Both the position numbers and the translations under genes were made by a program. The notes under the pieces were generated by a model. It was not told the DNA's origin. It worked only from the letters and a program-made list of their open reading frames with translations, and did no database searches. Of a DNA stretch of 64,000 nt, positions 34,049 to 42,583 are shown one piece after another. Within the stretch, counting starts at the first letter, position 1. Each line of letters opens with the position of its first letter. Source of the stretch: Rhizobacter sp. AJA081-3 (GTDB taxonomy: Bacteria; Pseudomonadota; Gammaproteobacteria; Burkholderiales; Burkholderiaceae_C); contig NZ_CP059067.1 of NCBI RefSeq assembly GCF_017795745.1, positions 744,001 to 808,000 of the forward strand, in the 5' to 3' direction.

Positions 34049-34894
34049 ATGATCGAAAAACAACCCCGCATCGCGCTGCTCATCGATGCCGACAACTCGC
34101 CCTCCAGCAAGATCGACGTGATCCTGGCCGAACTGGCCAAGCTCGGCGTCGTCAACGTGCGCCGTGCCTATGGCAACTGGAAGAAGGACGGGCTGAAAGG
34201 CTGGGAGAACGTGCTGCACGAGTACGCCATCCGCCCGATCCAGCAGTTCGACTACACCAAGGGCAAGAACGCCACCGACATGGGCCTCGTGATCGATGCG
34301 CTGGACCTGCTCTACAGCGACAGCCCCGACGCCTTCGGCATCGTCTCGTCCGACAGCGACTTCACGCCGCTGGTGATGCACCTGCGGGCCAAGGGCGCGC
34401 AGGTGTTCGGCTTCGGCGCGCAGAAGACGCCGATGCCCTTCGTCAACGCCTGCTCGCGCTTCCTGTTCCTCGAGCATCTCGGTGGCGCCGTCGAGGCGGC
34501 CGCGGACGAGGCCGAGAAGACCTCGCGGGCCAAGCCGGCCTCGGGCCGCAAGCCGCGCAATGGCAAGAAGGCCGAGCCGGCGCCAGCCGCGACCGTCGAC
34601 ATCGTGCTCGACGCCTCGCCCTCGAGATTCGACACTGCGGCGCTCAAGCAGGACGCGCGCCTCGTCTCGCTGCTGCGCAATGCGGTGGAGTCGGCGGCGG
34701 GCGAGGACGGCTGGTCGCCGCTGGGCTCGGTGGGCCAGCAGATCGGCAACCAGGCTTCGTTCGACCCGCGCAACTACGGCTATCGCAAGCTGATCGACCT
34801 GATCGATGCGACCCAGCTGTTCGACCTGGACCGCCGCGGCTCGCAGTTCGTGCTGCGCGACAAGCGGCAAGCCAAGGCTGCGCCGCGCGCCTGA
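34049..34894 (+). CDS. NYN-domain nuclease with C-terminal OST-HTH/LOTUS domain
   Basis: The protein has 281 residues. An N-terminal PIN-like NYN domain (about 1-150) has the acidic triad spread over ALLIDADNS, GKNATDMGLVIDALD and GIVSSDSDFTPLV. A basic linker (PASGRKPRNGKK) follows. A C-terminal OST-HTH domain (about 195-270: LVSLLRNAVESA, GWSPLGSVGQQIGNQ, YGYRKLIDLIDA, LFDLDRRGSQFVLRD) ends it. The pair suggests an RNase guided by an RNA-binding LOTUS domain; bacterial targets are unknown. It is coupled to the next gene (TGATG overlap). Confidence 0.88.
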   Translation: MIEKQPRIALLIDADNSPSSKIDVILAELAKLGVVNVRRAYGNWKKDGLKGWENVLHEYAIRPIQQFDYTKGKNATDMGLVIDALDLLYSDSPDAFGIVSSDSDFTPLVMHLRAKGAQVFGFGAQKTPMPFVNACSRFLFLEHLGGAVEAAADEAEKTSRAKPASGRKPRNGKKAEPAPAATVDIVLDASPSRFDTAALKQDARLVSLLRNAVESAAGEDGWSPLGSVGQQIGNQASFDPRNYGYRKLIDLIDATQLFDLDRRGSQFVLRDKRQAKAAPRA

Positions 34895-35616
34895 TGACTC
34901 GGGGCGGCGAGGGTTGGCGCGCCATCGATTGGCGTGCGCCCTGGCTGGCGCCGTATGCGGCGCTCGCCGGGCCGGTGATGAAGCGGCTGGACCGGGGCGA
35001 CAGCGTCGCCGAGGCCTTGAGCCTTGGCAGCGGCCCAGTTCGCTTCGTGCCGCAGGCCGAACTCACCGAAGACGAGGCTTACGAGGCCTTCATCCGCCGC
35101 ACCGGCCGCGTGCCCACCCGCGACAACCTGCACGACCTGTTCAACGGGCTGGTATGGCTGCGCTTTCCGGCGCTCAAGCAGCGCCTGAACGAACTGCATG
35201 CCGCGCAGATCGCCGCCGAAGGCATTTCACCCGCGCGCGGCCCGCTGCGTGATGCGCTGACCTTGTTCGACGAGAACGGCGCCTGGTGGCAAGCCCCCGC
35301 GGAGTTGGTGCACGCGCTGCAGCGGCGCGACTGGCACGCACTGTTCGTCACCCACCGTGCGTTGTGGTCGCAGCCGCGGCTGACGCTCGTTGGCCATGCC
35401 CTGCTGGAGAAGCTGGTGCAGCCGCGCACGGCCATCACGGCGCACCTGTGGGTGTCGAGCGGTGACGTGGGCGAGCCGTCGGGCATCACCGCGGCGTCGT
35501 GGTCCGTCAAACCCTTCCTGCCGCTGCCCGTGCTGGGCGTGCCCACCTGGTGGCCGGCCAACGAAAACCCAGGCTTCTACGACGACGCCGGCGTGTTCCG
35601 CCCCGCGCGGGGATAA
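34894..35616 (+). CDS. DUF3025 family protein
   Basis: The protein has 240 residues. RRTGRVPTRDNLHDLFNGLVW and RFPALKQRLN are the recognisable core of the DUF3025 family, together with ALTLFDENGAWW and LVGHALLEKLVQP. No function is known. There are no TM segments or signal peptide, so it is likely cytoplasmic. It overlaps the NYN gene by 1 nt, and its stop lies on the rnpB -10 box. Confidence 0.85.
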   Translation: MTRGGEGWRAIDWRAPWLAPYAALAGPVMKRLDRGDSVAEALSLGSGPVRFVPQAELTEDEAYEAFIRRTGRVPTRDNLHDLFNGLVWLRFPALKQRLNELHAAQIAAEGISPARGPLRDALTLFDENGAWWQAPAELVHALQRRDWHALFVTHRALWSQPRLTLVGHALLEKLVQPRTAITAHLWVSSGDVGEPSGITAASWSVKPFLPLPVLGVPTWWPANENPGFYDDAGVFRPARG

Positions 35617-35617
35617 T
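35612..35617 (+). promoter_or_regulatory. -10 element for rnpB
   Basis: GATAAT ends 7 nt before the predicted 5' end of the RNase P RNA and overlaps the stop of the DUF3025 gene. The -35 region is not distinct. Confidence 0.65.
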
Positions 35618-35624
35618 CGACTCT

Positions 35625-35968
35625 GTGAAGCGGGCCAGACCGCCGCCGGTGCAGGATCCGAAAGGTTGCACGGGAGGAAGGTCCGGACTGCACAGGGCGG
35701 CGTAGCAGCTAACGGCTGTCCGGCGCGAGCCGAGGATCAGAGCAACAGAGACGAGTCGGTGTTCTTCGCAAGAGGGGCATCGGGTGAAACGGGCAATCTC
35801 TACGCGCAGCAACACCGAATAGGCACACGATGATTCGGCCCGAGGAGTGTGCGGGTAGGTGGCACCGAGCCGCGCAGTGATGCGCGGCCCAGAGGAATGG
35901 CGGTCACGGCGGGGTGCCTCGCAAGGGGAATCCCGCCGCACAGAATCCGGCCTATCGGCCCGCTTCAC
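35625..35968 (+). ncRNA. rnpB: RNase P RNA, bacterial type A
   Basis: This is the catalytic RNA that matures tRNA 5' ends. The P1 helix is a perfect 12-bp pairing of GTGAAGCGGGCC (35625-35636) with GGCCCGCTTCAC (35957-35968). The conserved core GGAGGAAGGTCCGGACT near 35674 (CR I, P4 5' strand) pairs functionally with the distal ACAGAATCCGGCCTAT near 35940 (CR V, P4 3' strand). GAAACGGGCAATCTCTACG lies in between. The length of about 344 nt fits type A. TTTT follows P1. Confidence 0.95.
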
Positions 35969-35986
35969 ACTTTTCACGAGCCGATC

Positions 35987-37192
35987 ATGAACCCCGACGC
36001 GCACACCCTCTGGCGCGCCCCGCGCTGGGCGCTGGCCCTGCTGCTGGCCTGCCTGGGCATGCTCGGGCCGTTCTCGATCGACACCTACCTGCCGGCCTTC
36101 TCGGGCATCGCGCAGTCGATCGGCGCCACGCCCACCGAGATGCAGCAGACGCTCTCGGCCTACCTGTTCGGCTTCGCAGTGATGAACCTGTTCCACGGCG
36201 CGTTGTCCGACAGCTTCGGGCGCCGGCCGGTGGTGCTGTGGGGCATCGCCGCCTTTACCGTCGCCTCGGCCGGCTGCGCACTTTCTGAGCATATTGGAAC
36301 GCTGGTGTTCTGGCGCGCGGTGCAGGGCATGTCGGCCGGCGCGGGCATCGTGGTGTCGCGCGCGGTGATCCGCGACATGTTCCCGCCCGCCGACGCGCAG
36401 CGCGTCATGTCGCAAGTGACGATCTACTTCGGCGTGGCGCCAGCCGTCGCGCCGATGGTCGGCGGCTTCCTGTTCGTGCACGTCAACTGGCATGCGATCT
36501 TCTGGTTCCTCACCGCCGTGGGCGTGCTGCTGTGGATCGGCAACTGGAAGCTGCTGCCCGAGACGCTGCACGATTCGCAGCGCCAGCCGTTCAACGCACG
36601 CCACCTGCTGCGCGGCTACTGGCAGCTGAGTTCGAACCCGCGCTTCTTCATGCTCGCGCTGGCCAGCGGTATCCCCTTCAACGGCATGTTCCTCTACGTG
36701 CTGTCGGCGCCGGTGTTCCTCGGCGAGCTGCTGCACCTCGGGCCGGCGCAGTTCTTCTGGTTCTTCACGCTGACCATCGCCGGCATCATGGCCGGCTCGT
36801 TCCTGTCGGGGCGGCTGGCCGGCCGCATCAAGCCCAAGCACCAGATCCGCCACGGCTTCGTGATCATGGTGGCGATCTCGCTGATCAACCTGGCGCTCAA
36901 CCTGCTCTTCGAGCCCCAGGCCTGGTGGGCCTTGTGGCCGATCGCCATCTTCGCTTTCGGCTGGGCGCTGATGGTGCCGGTGGTCACGCTGATGGTGCTC
37001 GACCTCGCGCCCGACCGGCGAGGCATGGCCAGTTCGCTGCAGGCCTGCGTGGGCAGCCTGGCCAACGGCCTGGTGGCCGGCGTGATCGCGCCGCTGGTGA
37101 TGCACTCCACGGTGTCGCTGGCGGTGGCCTCGCTGCTGATGATGAGCATCGGGGTGGTGGCCTGGATCTGGGTCAAGCCGCACGTGAGCTGA
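35987..37192 (+). CDS. Bcr/CflA-type MFS efflux transporter
   Basis: The 401-residue protein has 12 TM helices. MLGPFSIDTYLPAFSGIA in TM1 is the Bcr/CflA hallmark. GALSDSFGRRPVVLWGI is the MFS loop motif, and GAGIVVSRAVIRDMF marks TM4-5. The family exports drugs such as bicyclomycin, chloramphenicol or sulfonamides; the substrate here is unknown. Start 35987 gives the family N-terminus. The longer open frame overlaps rnpB and is rejected. Confidence 0.9.
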   Translation: MNPDAHTLWRAPRWALALLLACLGMLGPFSIDTYLPAFSGIAQSIGATPTEMQQTLSAYLFGFAVMNLFHGALSDSFGRRPVVLWGIAAFTVASAGCALSEHIGTLVFWRAVQGMSAGAGIVVSRAVIRDMFPPADAQRVMSQVTIYFGVAPAVAPMVGGFLFVHVNWHAIFWFLTAVGVLLWIGNWKLLPETLHDSQRQPFNARHLLRGYWQLSSNPRFFMLALASGIPFNGMFLYVLSAPVFLGELLHLGPAQFFWFFTLTIAGIMAGSFLSGRLAGRIKPKHQIRHGFVIMVAISLINLALNLLFEPQAWWALWPIAIFAFGWALMVPVVTLMVLDLAPDRRGMASSLQACVGSLANGLVAGVIAPLVMHSTVSLAVASLLMMSIGVVAWIWVKPHVS

Positions 37193-37277
37193 GCGGCTCC
37201 TCTCTCAAGCGCCGGCTGCGGCGGCCGATAAGACAACGATGCCCCGCGCCTTCGTGGCGCCCGAGGAGACCGTTGTC

Positions 37278-38366
37278 ATGTCCAAGATCCGCACCCCGCG
37301 CCTGCCGCACCTGATCGCCGCGCTGTTCTGCGCCGGCGCCAGCCTGCCCGTTCTGCCCGCCGACGGCCACGGCCACGACGCCAAGCCGGCCGCGGCGAAG
37401 AAGGCCGTGGCCGAAGCGCCGGCCGCATCGGCCGCCGAGACCAAGCCCGCCAAGCCGGCCGCGCGCGCCGAGCCTCCGCAGGACCCGATGGACAAGCTGC
37501 GTGAGCGCCTGGCCGAAAAGCTCGGCGCGACCAAAGCGGCGCCGAGCAACCCGAATGTGGTGCGTGTGGCCGCGCGGGCGAGTGCCGAGCCCGAGCATGC
37601 GCCGGCTGCCGCAACTGCTGCGGCCCATGCCGCCCGGCCCGCGGCGCCGAAGGCGCGTGCCGTCGTGTCGCACGATGCGCCGGCCGGCCACGCCGCGCAC
37701 TGGAGCTACGAGGGCGCCGGCGGCCCGTCCGGCTGGGGCGCCATGAAGCCCGAGTTCGCCAAGTGCTCCACCGGCACGCGGCAAAGCCCGATCGACATCC
37801 GCGAGGGCATCAAGGTGCAGCTCGACCCGGTGCAGTTCGACTACCGGCCCAGCGGCTTTCGTGTCATCGACAACGGCCACACCGTGCAGGTCAACGTGGC
37901 CGCCGGCAACTCGATCGAGGTGATGGGCCGGCGCTACGACCTGCTGCAGTTCCACTTCCATCGGCCTTCCGAGGAGCGCATCGACGGCAAGCAGTTCGAC
38001 ATGGTGGCGCATCTCGTGCACAAAGATGCCGAGGGCCGCCTGGCCGTCGTCGCGGTGCTGCTGGACCGCGGCAGTGCCCAGCCGATCGTGCAGACGGTCT
38101 GGAACAACCTGCCGCTCGAGAAGGGTGACGAGGTGCCGGCCAAGGGCTCGCTCGACCTCAACGCGCTGCTGCCGCCGGAGCGCAGCTACTTCACCTACAT
38201 GGGTTCGCTGACCACGCCGCCGTGCAGCGAGGGCGTGCTGTGGATGGTGATGAAGCAGCCGGTGTCGATCTCGCAGGAGCAGATCGCGATCTTCTCGCGC
38301 CTGTACCCGATGAATGCCAGGCCGATCCAGTCGGCTTCGGGGCGATTGATCAAGGAATCGAACTGA
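37278..38366 (+). CDS. Alpha-class carbonic anhydrase with long N-terminal linker
   Basis: The protein has 362 residues. A signal-like segment (LPHLIAALFCAGASLPVLPA) is followed by about 110 residues of Ala/Pro/Lys linker carrying a short amphipathic helix (DPMDKLRERLAEKLG). The catalytic domain begins at HWSYEG. Zinc ligands are H226 and H228 (QFHFHRPSEE) and H245 (AHLVHKD). TTPPCSEGVLWMV and QSPIDI are diagnostic. It would hydrate CO2 in the periplasm. Start 37278 has a GAGGAG SD; ATG 37239 is less likely. Confidence 0.9.
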   Translation: MSKIRTPRLPHLIAALFCAGASLPVLPADGHGHDAKPAAAKKAVAEAPAASAAETKPAKPAARAEPPQDPMDKLRERLAEKLGATKAAPSNPNVVRVAARASAEPEHAPAAATAAAHAARPAAPKARAVVSHDAPAGHAAHWSYEGAGGPSGWGAMKPEFAKCSTGTRQSPIDIREGIKVQLDPVQFDYRPSGFRVIDNGHTVQVNVAAGNSIEVMGRRYDLLQFHFHRPSEERIDGKQFDMVAHLVHKDAEGRLAVVAVLLDRGSAQPIVQTVWNNLPLEKGDEVPAKGSLDLNALLPPERSYFTYMGSLTTPPCSEGVLWMVMKQPVSISQEQIAIFSRLYPMNARPIQSASGRLIKESN

Positions 38367-38398
38367 GCGTCTAGACTCTCGCGCATCCCTCTTTCCGG

Positions 38399-38977
38399 AT
38401 GCGCGACATGACCCTGCTGATCCTCGGCTTGCTGATCTTCCTCGGCCTGCATTCGGTGTCGATCTTCGCGCCGGCCTGGCGCGACGCGCAGGTGGCGCAG
38501 CGCGGCGAGAACGCCTGGAAGGGGATCTACTCGCTGCTTTCGATCGTCGGCTTTGCGCTGATCATCTACGGCTATGGCCTGGCGCGGCAGGCGCCGGTGG
38601 TGCTGTACACGCCGCCCACCGCCTTGCGCCATGTCGCGCTGCTGCTGATGCTGCCGGTGTTCGTGCTGCTGCTGGCCGCCTACCTGCCCGGGCGCATCAA
38701 GTCGGCGGCAAAGCACCCGATGCTGCTGGCCACCAAGCTGTGGGCGACGGCACACCTGCTGGCCAACGGCAACCTGGGCGACGTGCTGCTGTTCGGCGGT
38801 TTTCTCGCCTGGGCGGTGGCCGACCGCATCTCGATGAAGCGTCGCGTGGCGCGTGCCGTGCCCGGCGCGCCGGCCGGCCCGCTGAACGACGTGATCGCGC
38901 TGGTCGGCGGCCTGGGCCTGTACGCGCTGTTCGTGACATGGGCGCACGGCTGGCTGATTGGCGTGAAATTGTTCTAG
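38399..38977 (+). CDS. NnrU-family membrane protein
   Basis: The 192-residue protein has about five TM helices. LGLHSVSIFAPAWRD, GIYSLLSIVGFALIIYGY, KHPMLLATKLWATAHLLANG and DVLLFGGFLAW are the NnrU-family landmarks. NnrU is linked to nitrogen-oxide metabolism in some bacteria, but no denitrification genes are seen here, and related proteins act in unrelated contexts. ATG 38399 or ATG 38408 may be the true start. Confidence 0.83.
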   Translation: MRDMTLLILGLLIFLGLHSVSIFAPAWRDAQVAQRGENAWKGIYSLLSIVGFALIIYGYGLARQAPVVLYTPPTALRHVALLLMLPVFVLLLAAYLPGRIKSAAKHPMLLATKLWATAHLLANGNLGDVLLFGGFLAWAVADRISMKRRVARAVPGAPAGPLNDVIALVGGLGLYALFVTWAHGWLIGVKLF

Positions 38978-39107
38978 TTGCGCCGACGCGGCTTGACCCA
39001 CATCAGGCCGCAAGCAACTTCAAGGCCGTGCCAACGAATCAGCGCTCAAGCGCAGCGACTGCCGGTCGAAATGTTCCTCAGGCACATCTGCCGTTCGAGG
39101 AAGTACC

Positions 39108-40673
39108 GTGAGAAGAACTGGCACCGTCACGCAGAGAGAATTCATCATCGACGACGGCTCGACGCTGGTATCGACCACCGACCTGAAGAGCCGCATCACC
39201 TACTGCAATCCCGGCTTCATCGCCGTCAGCGGGTATGAGCGCGACGAACTGCTCGGCCAGCCTCACAACCTGATCCGCCACCCCGACATGCCGGCCGAGG
39301 CGTTCCGCGACATGTGGGACACGCTGGAGGCCGGGCAGCCCTGGACGGCATTGGTCAAGAACCGCCGCAAGAACGGCGATCACTACTGGGTGCGCGCGAA
39401 CGTCACACCGGTCATCGAGAACGGCCGAGTCGCTGGCTACATGTCGGTGCGCACCAAGCCGACGCGCGCCGAGGTCGAAGCCTCCGAGGCGCTGTATGCC
39501 CGCATGCGCGAGGAAGCCTCGGCACAGCGACTCGTCACGACCCTGTATCGCGGTGAAGTGGTGATGCGCAACGCCGCGGGCTGGATAGATCGCCACTTTC
39601 GGCCCGGCTTCGGCGCGCGCGTCGGCCTGGCTGCGGGCGCGGCGCCGCTGCTCGTGTCTGCTGCAGCCGTGATGGCTGGTGCTGCGGCGCTGCCGGTGCT
39701 GGCGGCCGGGCTGGTCGCGGCGATCGCCGCCGGATTGGGCTTGAGCGCGCTGTGCGTCGCGCCGCTGCGGCAGGCCACGGCAACCGCCAACCGCATGGCG
39801 GCAGGCGACTTGTCGCCTTCCGCTGAAGCGGGCCGGCTCGATGAGGTGGGCCGTCTGATGCGCGGCCTCGCGCAGCTCAACGTGAACCTGCAGGCCATCG
39901 TCGGTGACGTGCGCCGCGAGGTCGAGGGAATCCATACCGCCTCGCACGAGATCGCCAGTGGCAACCACGACCTGAGCTCGCGCACCGAATCGCAGGCCAG
40001 CAACCTGCAGCAGACCGCGGCGGCGCTGGAGGAGATCACCGCGACGATCCGTCAGAACGCCGATGCCGCGCGCACCGCGGCCGACCTCGCGCAACAGGCC
40101 ACCGACGTGGCACGTCGCACCGGTGAATCGGCCGGTAACGCGATGCGGCGCATGGACGAGATCAAGCAGTCTTCCGGGCGCATCGTCGAGATCATCGGCG
40201 TGATCGACGGGATCTCGTTCCAGACCAACATCCTCGCCCTCAATGCCGCCGTGGAAGCGGCCCGGGCCGGCGAGGCCGGACGCGGCTTCGCGGTGGTGGC
40301 TGCCGAAGTGCGCCAGCTCGCCCAGCGCACCAGCGGCGCCGCACGCGAGATCAAGGGCCTGATCGAGGACTCGGCGCACAAGGTCGAGGCAGGCACCAAG
40401 CTCGTCGGCGACACCGGGGCCACGGTCCAGCAGACCCTGGACGCCGTGCAGCGAGTCACCCAACTGGTGTCGGACATCAGCATGGCGTCGGAACAGCAGT
40501 CGACGGGCGTCATCGAGGTCAACGCCGCGGTGGCCAACCTCGATACCTTGACGCAGCAGAACGCGGCGATGGTCGAGCAGCTCTCCGCGGCGGCCAGTTC
40601 GCTCAGCGGACAGGCGGAGGTGGTGGCCGAGGCGGTACGGATCTTCCGGGCCGGGGAGTTGGCCGCAGCCTGA
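39108..40673 (+). CDS. PAS-domain methyl-accepting chemotaxis protein (Aer-like)
   Basis: The protein has 521 residues. An N-terminal PAS domain (about 10-120: [55 protein letters not shown]) is of Aer type and may bind a flavin. Two closely spaced TM helices lie near 170-220 with no periplasmic domain. A HAMP-like segment precedes the signalling domain with the hairpin tip [20 protein letters not shown]. It would relay energy or redox state to CheA/CheW. The GTG 39108 start follows a GAGGAAG SD. Confidence 0.93.
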   Translation: MRRTGTVTQREFIIDDGSTLVSTTDLKSRITYCNPGFIAVSGYERDELLGQPHNLIRHPDMPAEAFRDMWDTLEAGQPWTALVKNRRKNGDHYWVRANVTPVIENGRVAGYMSVRTKPTRAEVEASEALYARMREEASAQRLVTTLYRGEVVMRNAAGWIDRHFRPGFGARVGLAAGAAPLLVSAAAVMAGAAALPVLAAGLVAAIAAGLGLSALCVAPLRQATATANRMAAGDLSPSAEAGRLDEVGRLMRGLAQLNVNLQAIVGDVRREVEGIHTASHEIASGNHDLSSRTESQASNLQQTAAALEEITATIRQNADAARTAADLAQQATDVARRTGESAGNAMRRMDEIKQSSGRIVEIIGVIDGISFQTNILALNAAVEAARAGEAGRGFAVVAAEVRQLAQRTSGAAREIKGLIEDSAHKVEAGTKLVGDTGATVQQTLDAVQRVTQLVSDISMASEQQSTGVIEVNAAVANLDTLTQQNAAMVEQLSAAASSLSGQAEVVAEAVRIFRAGELAAA

Positions 40674-40692
40674 ACAGCACCCCCCTGAAACG

Positions 40693-40721
40693 AGGGCCGC
40701 CTGCGGGCGGCCCTTTCGTTT
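40693..40721 (+). terminator. Intrinsic terminator of the chemoreceptor gene
   Basis: A perfect 9-bp AGGGCCGCC/GGCGGCCCT stem with a TGCG loop is followed by TTTCGTTT. Confidence 0.85.
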
Positions 40722-40850
40722 GGCCTCCAACCTCAGTGTTCACTTTCAGTGCCTCGCGCAGGTCCTTGTTTTTGAAAGGGTTCTTGCGCGAAGGTGCCTC
40801 AAAAAACGGCGCTAAGTGATTGATTTCACTGATTTTTCTTTACAACTTCG

Positions 40851-40880
40851 TTGACCCGGTCACAGGCCATCCGCTAAAGT
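40851..40880 (+). promoter_or_regulatory. Promoter of the mraZ (dcw) operon
   Basis: TTGACC (40851-40856) and TAAAGT (40875-40880) are spaced by 18 nt, the best sigma-70 match in the window. It lies in a locally AT-rich stretch from about 40730. The -10 box touches the first MraZ repeat. A second, weaker candidate (TTGATT at 40820, TACAAC at 40841) lies upstream. Confidence 0.7.
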
Positions 40881-40917
40881 GGCGCAAAGTGCACTTTAGT
40901 GGGTTTTTGTGGCGAAC
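40878..40917 (+). promoter_or_regulatory. MraZ box array (four 10-bp repeats)
   Basis: Four in-register 10-bp units: AGTGGCGCAA, AGTGCACTTT, AGTGGGTTTT, TGTGGCGAAC. The GTGG core recurs with 10-bp phasing, as in known MraZ operators (TGGG repeats with 5-nt spacers). The last unit includes the mraZ GTG start codon, so bound MraZ would cover both the transcription start and the start codon. Confidence 0.7.
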
Positions 40918-41349
40918 ATTGGTTTTCAGGGCCCCGCGGACCTGACCCTGGACAGCAAGGGGCGCGTCGCCATGCCCGCGCGCCATCGCGAAGTTCTGGG
41001 GACCATGGGTGTGTCCAAGCTCACCGTCACCAAGCATCCGCATGGCTGCCTGCTGGTGTTTCCGCCGGCGGCGTGGGAAGACTTCGCCGCGCGCGTGGCG
41101 GCCCTGCCGATGGAATCCGCCGGCTGGCGGCGCCTGTTCATCGGCAACGCGACCGAGATCGAGATCGACGGCTCGTCGCGCATGCTGATCGCGCCGGAAC
41201 TGCGGGAGTTCGCCGACCTGTCGCGCGACGTGATCATGCTGGGCATGGGCAGTTGCCTGGAGTTGTGGGACAAGCGGCGCTACCTCGACCAGGAAGCCCT
41301 GGTCACCGCGTCGCCGATGCCTGAGTCGATCCGCAACTTTATCCTCTGA
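40909..41349 (+). CDS. mraZ: Transcriptional regulator MraZ
   Basis: The 146-residue protein has two SpoVT/AbrB-like halves, each with the DSKGR-type motif: [19 protein letters not shown] and [17 protein letters not shown]. MraZ forms ring oligomers and represses its own operon. The start is GTG 40909 (VANIGFQGP); the four residues before FQGP are slightly longer than common and no SD is seen. It is the first gene of the dcw cluster, and its stop overlaps the rsmH start (TGATG). Confidence 0.93.
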   Translation: MANIGFQGPADLTLDSKGRVAMPARHREVLGTMGVSKLTVTKHPHGCLLVFPPAAWEDFAARVAALPMESAGWRRLFIGNATEIEIDGSSRMLIAPELREFADLSRDVIMLGMGSCLELWDKRRYLDQEALVTASPMPESIRNFIL

Positions 41350-42287
41350 TGGACAGCGGCGGTCAATGGCAACACACCACTGTCCTGCTGGCCGAAGCGA
41401 TCGACGCGCTTCTGACCACGCCGGACGGTGTGTACGTGGACGGCACCTTCGGCCGCGGAGGGCACTCGCGCGCGTTGCTGGAGCGGCTGTCGCCGAGCGG
41501 CCGGCTGATCGCCTTCGACCGCGACCCGGAGGCGGTGGCCGCGGCCCGCTCGGGCATCTCGGATGCGCGCTTCTCGATCCACCACGCACGCTTCGGCGCG
41601 ATGTCGCAGACGCTGGCGGATCTCGGCGTGACGGGCATCGACGGCCTGCTGCTCGACCTGGGCGTGAGCTCGCCGCAGATCGACAACCCCGCGCGAGGTT
41701 TCAGCTTCCGCTTCGAAGCGCCGCTGGACATGCGCATGGATCCGACCCGCGGCGAGAGCGCAGCGGACTTTCTGGCCCGCGCCGACGAGCGCCACATCGC
41801 AGAGGTGATTCGTGACCATGGGGAAGAACGGTTTGCTGTACAGATTGCAAAGGCGCTTGTTGCTCGGCGCGAAGGCGGGAACCCTGTTCGAACCACTGGG
41901 GAGCTTTCCGAAGTCGTGGCTCGTGCGGTCAAAACCCGCGAACCGGGCCAGGACCCTGCAACGCGCACATTTCAAGGCCTTCGGATTCACGTCAACGCCG
42001 AGCTTGAGGAGCTCGAACAAGGCCTGAAGTCGGGAGTCGAACTGCTCCATCCATCGGGACGCCTGGTCGTGATCAGCTTTCACTCGCTGGAAGACCGCAT
42101 CGTGAAGACCTTCATCGCACGCGAAAGCCGCAGCGAGGTCGACCGGCGTGCGCCGTTCGCACCCGAGCAGCCGCACCGGCTGAAGGCGCTGGGCCGCATC
42201 AAGCCGTCTTATGGGGAACTGCGTGCCAACCCGCGTGCGCGCTCGGCGGTGATGCGCGTGGCCGAGCGCACCGAGGTGCCGGCATGA
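41349..42287 (+). CDS. rsmH: 16S rRNA (cytosine(1402)-N4)-methyltransferase
   Basis: The 312-residue enzyme (also called MraW) has [17 protein letters not shown] at the N-terminus, the SAM loop [51 protein letters not shown] and [13 protein letters not shown]. It fine-tunes the ribosomal P site. It is coupled to mraZ upstream and overlaps ftsL by 4 nt downstream. A local stretch near 41820-42000 has noticeably relaxed GC usage compared with its flanks. Confidence 0.96.
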   Translation: MDSGGQWQHTTVLLAEAIDALLTTPDGVYVDGTFGRGGHSRALLERLSPSGRLIAFDRDPEAVAAARSGISDARFSIHHARFGAMSQTLADLGVTGIDGLLLDLGVSSPQIDNPARGFSFRFEAPLDMRMDPTRGESAADFLARADERHIAEVIRDHGEERFAVQIAKALVARREGGNPVRTTGELSEVVARAVKTREPGQDPATRTFQGLRIHVNAELEELEQGLKSGVELLHPSGRLVVISFHSLEDRIVKTFIARESRSEVDRRAPFAPEQPHRLKALGRIKPSYGELRANPRARSAVMRVAERTEVPA

Positions 42288-42583
42288 ACAGGCTCAACAT
42301 CGTGCTGTTCGTGATGCTGGTGGCCAGCAGCGTGTACCTGGTGCGCGTGTCCTACGACTCGCGTCGACTGTTCGCCGAGCTCGACCAGGCGCGCAACGAG
42401 GAACGGGCTCTGGACACCGAGTACGAGCGCCTGAAGGCCGAGCGCCAGGGCCAGTCGACGCCGCTGAAGGTGGAGCGACTGGCGCGCGACAAGCTGGCCA
42501 TGCGCAATGCCACGCCGGCCGTCACGCAGTACGTGACCTATGCGCGAGCCGCTTCGGCGAGTGCTTCGGGGGCGGCGCGATGA
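42284..42583 (+). CDS. ftsL: Cell division protein FtsL
   Basis: This 99-residue bitopic protein has TM residues 3-20 ([19 protein letters not shown]) followed by a periplasmic coiled coil ([20 protein letters not shown]) and [16 protein letters not shown], the family C-terminal motif. It joins FtsB and FtsQ to activate FtsWI. It is overlapped by both neighbours (ATGA junctions). Confidence 0.93.
   Translation: MNRLNIVLFVMLVASSVYLVRVSYDSRRLFAELDQARNEERALDTEYERLKAERQGQSTPLKVERLARDKLAMRNATPAVTQYVTYARAASASASGAAR

Noticed and set aside
41820-42000. Possible insertion or transferred segment inside rsmH
   Set aside because: Base usage is more relaxed here, but the encoded residues fit the RsmH family without a break in frame or motifs.
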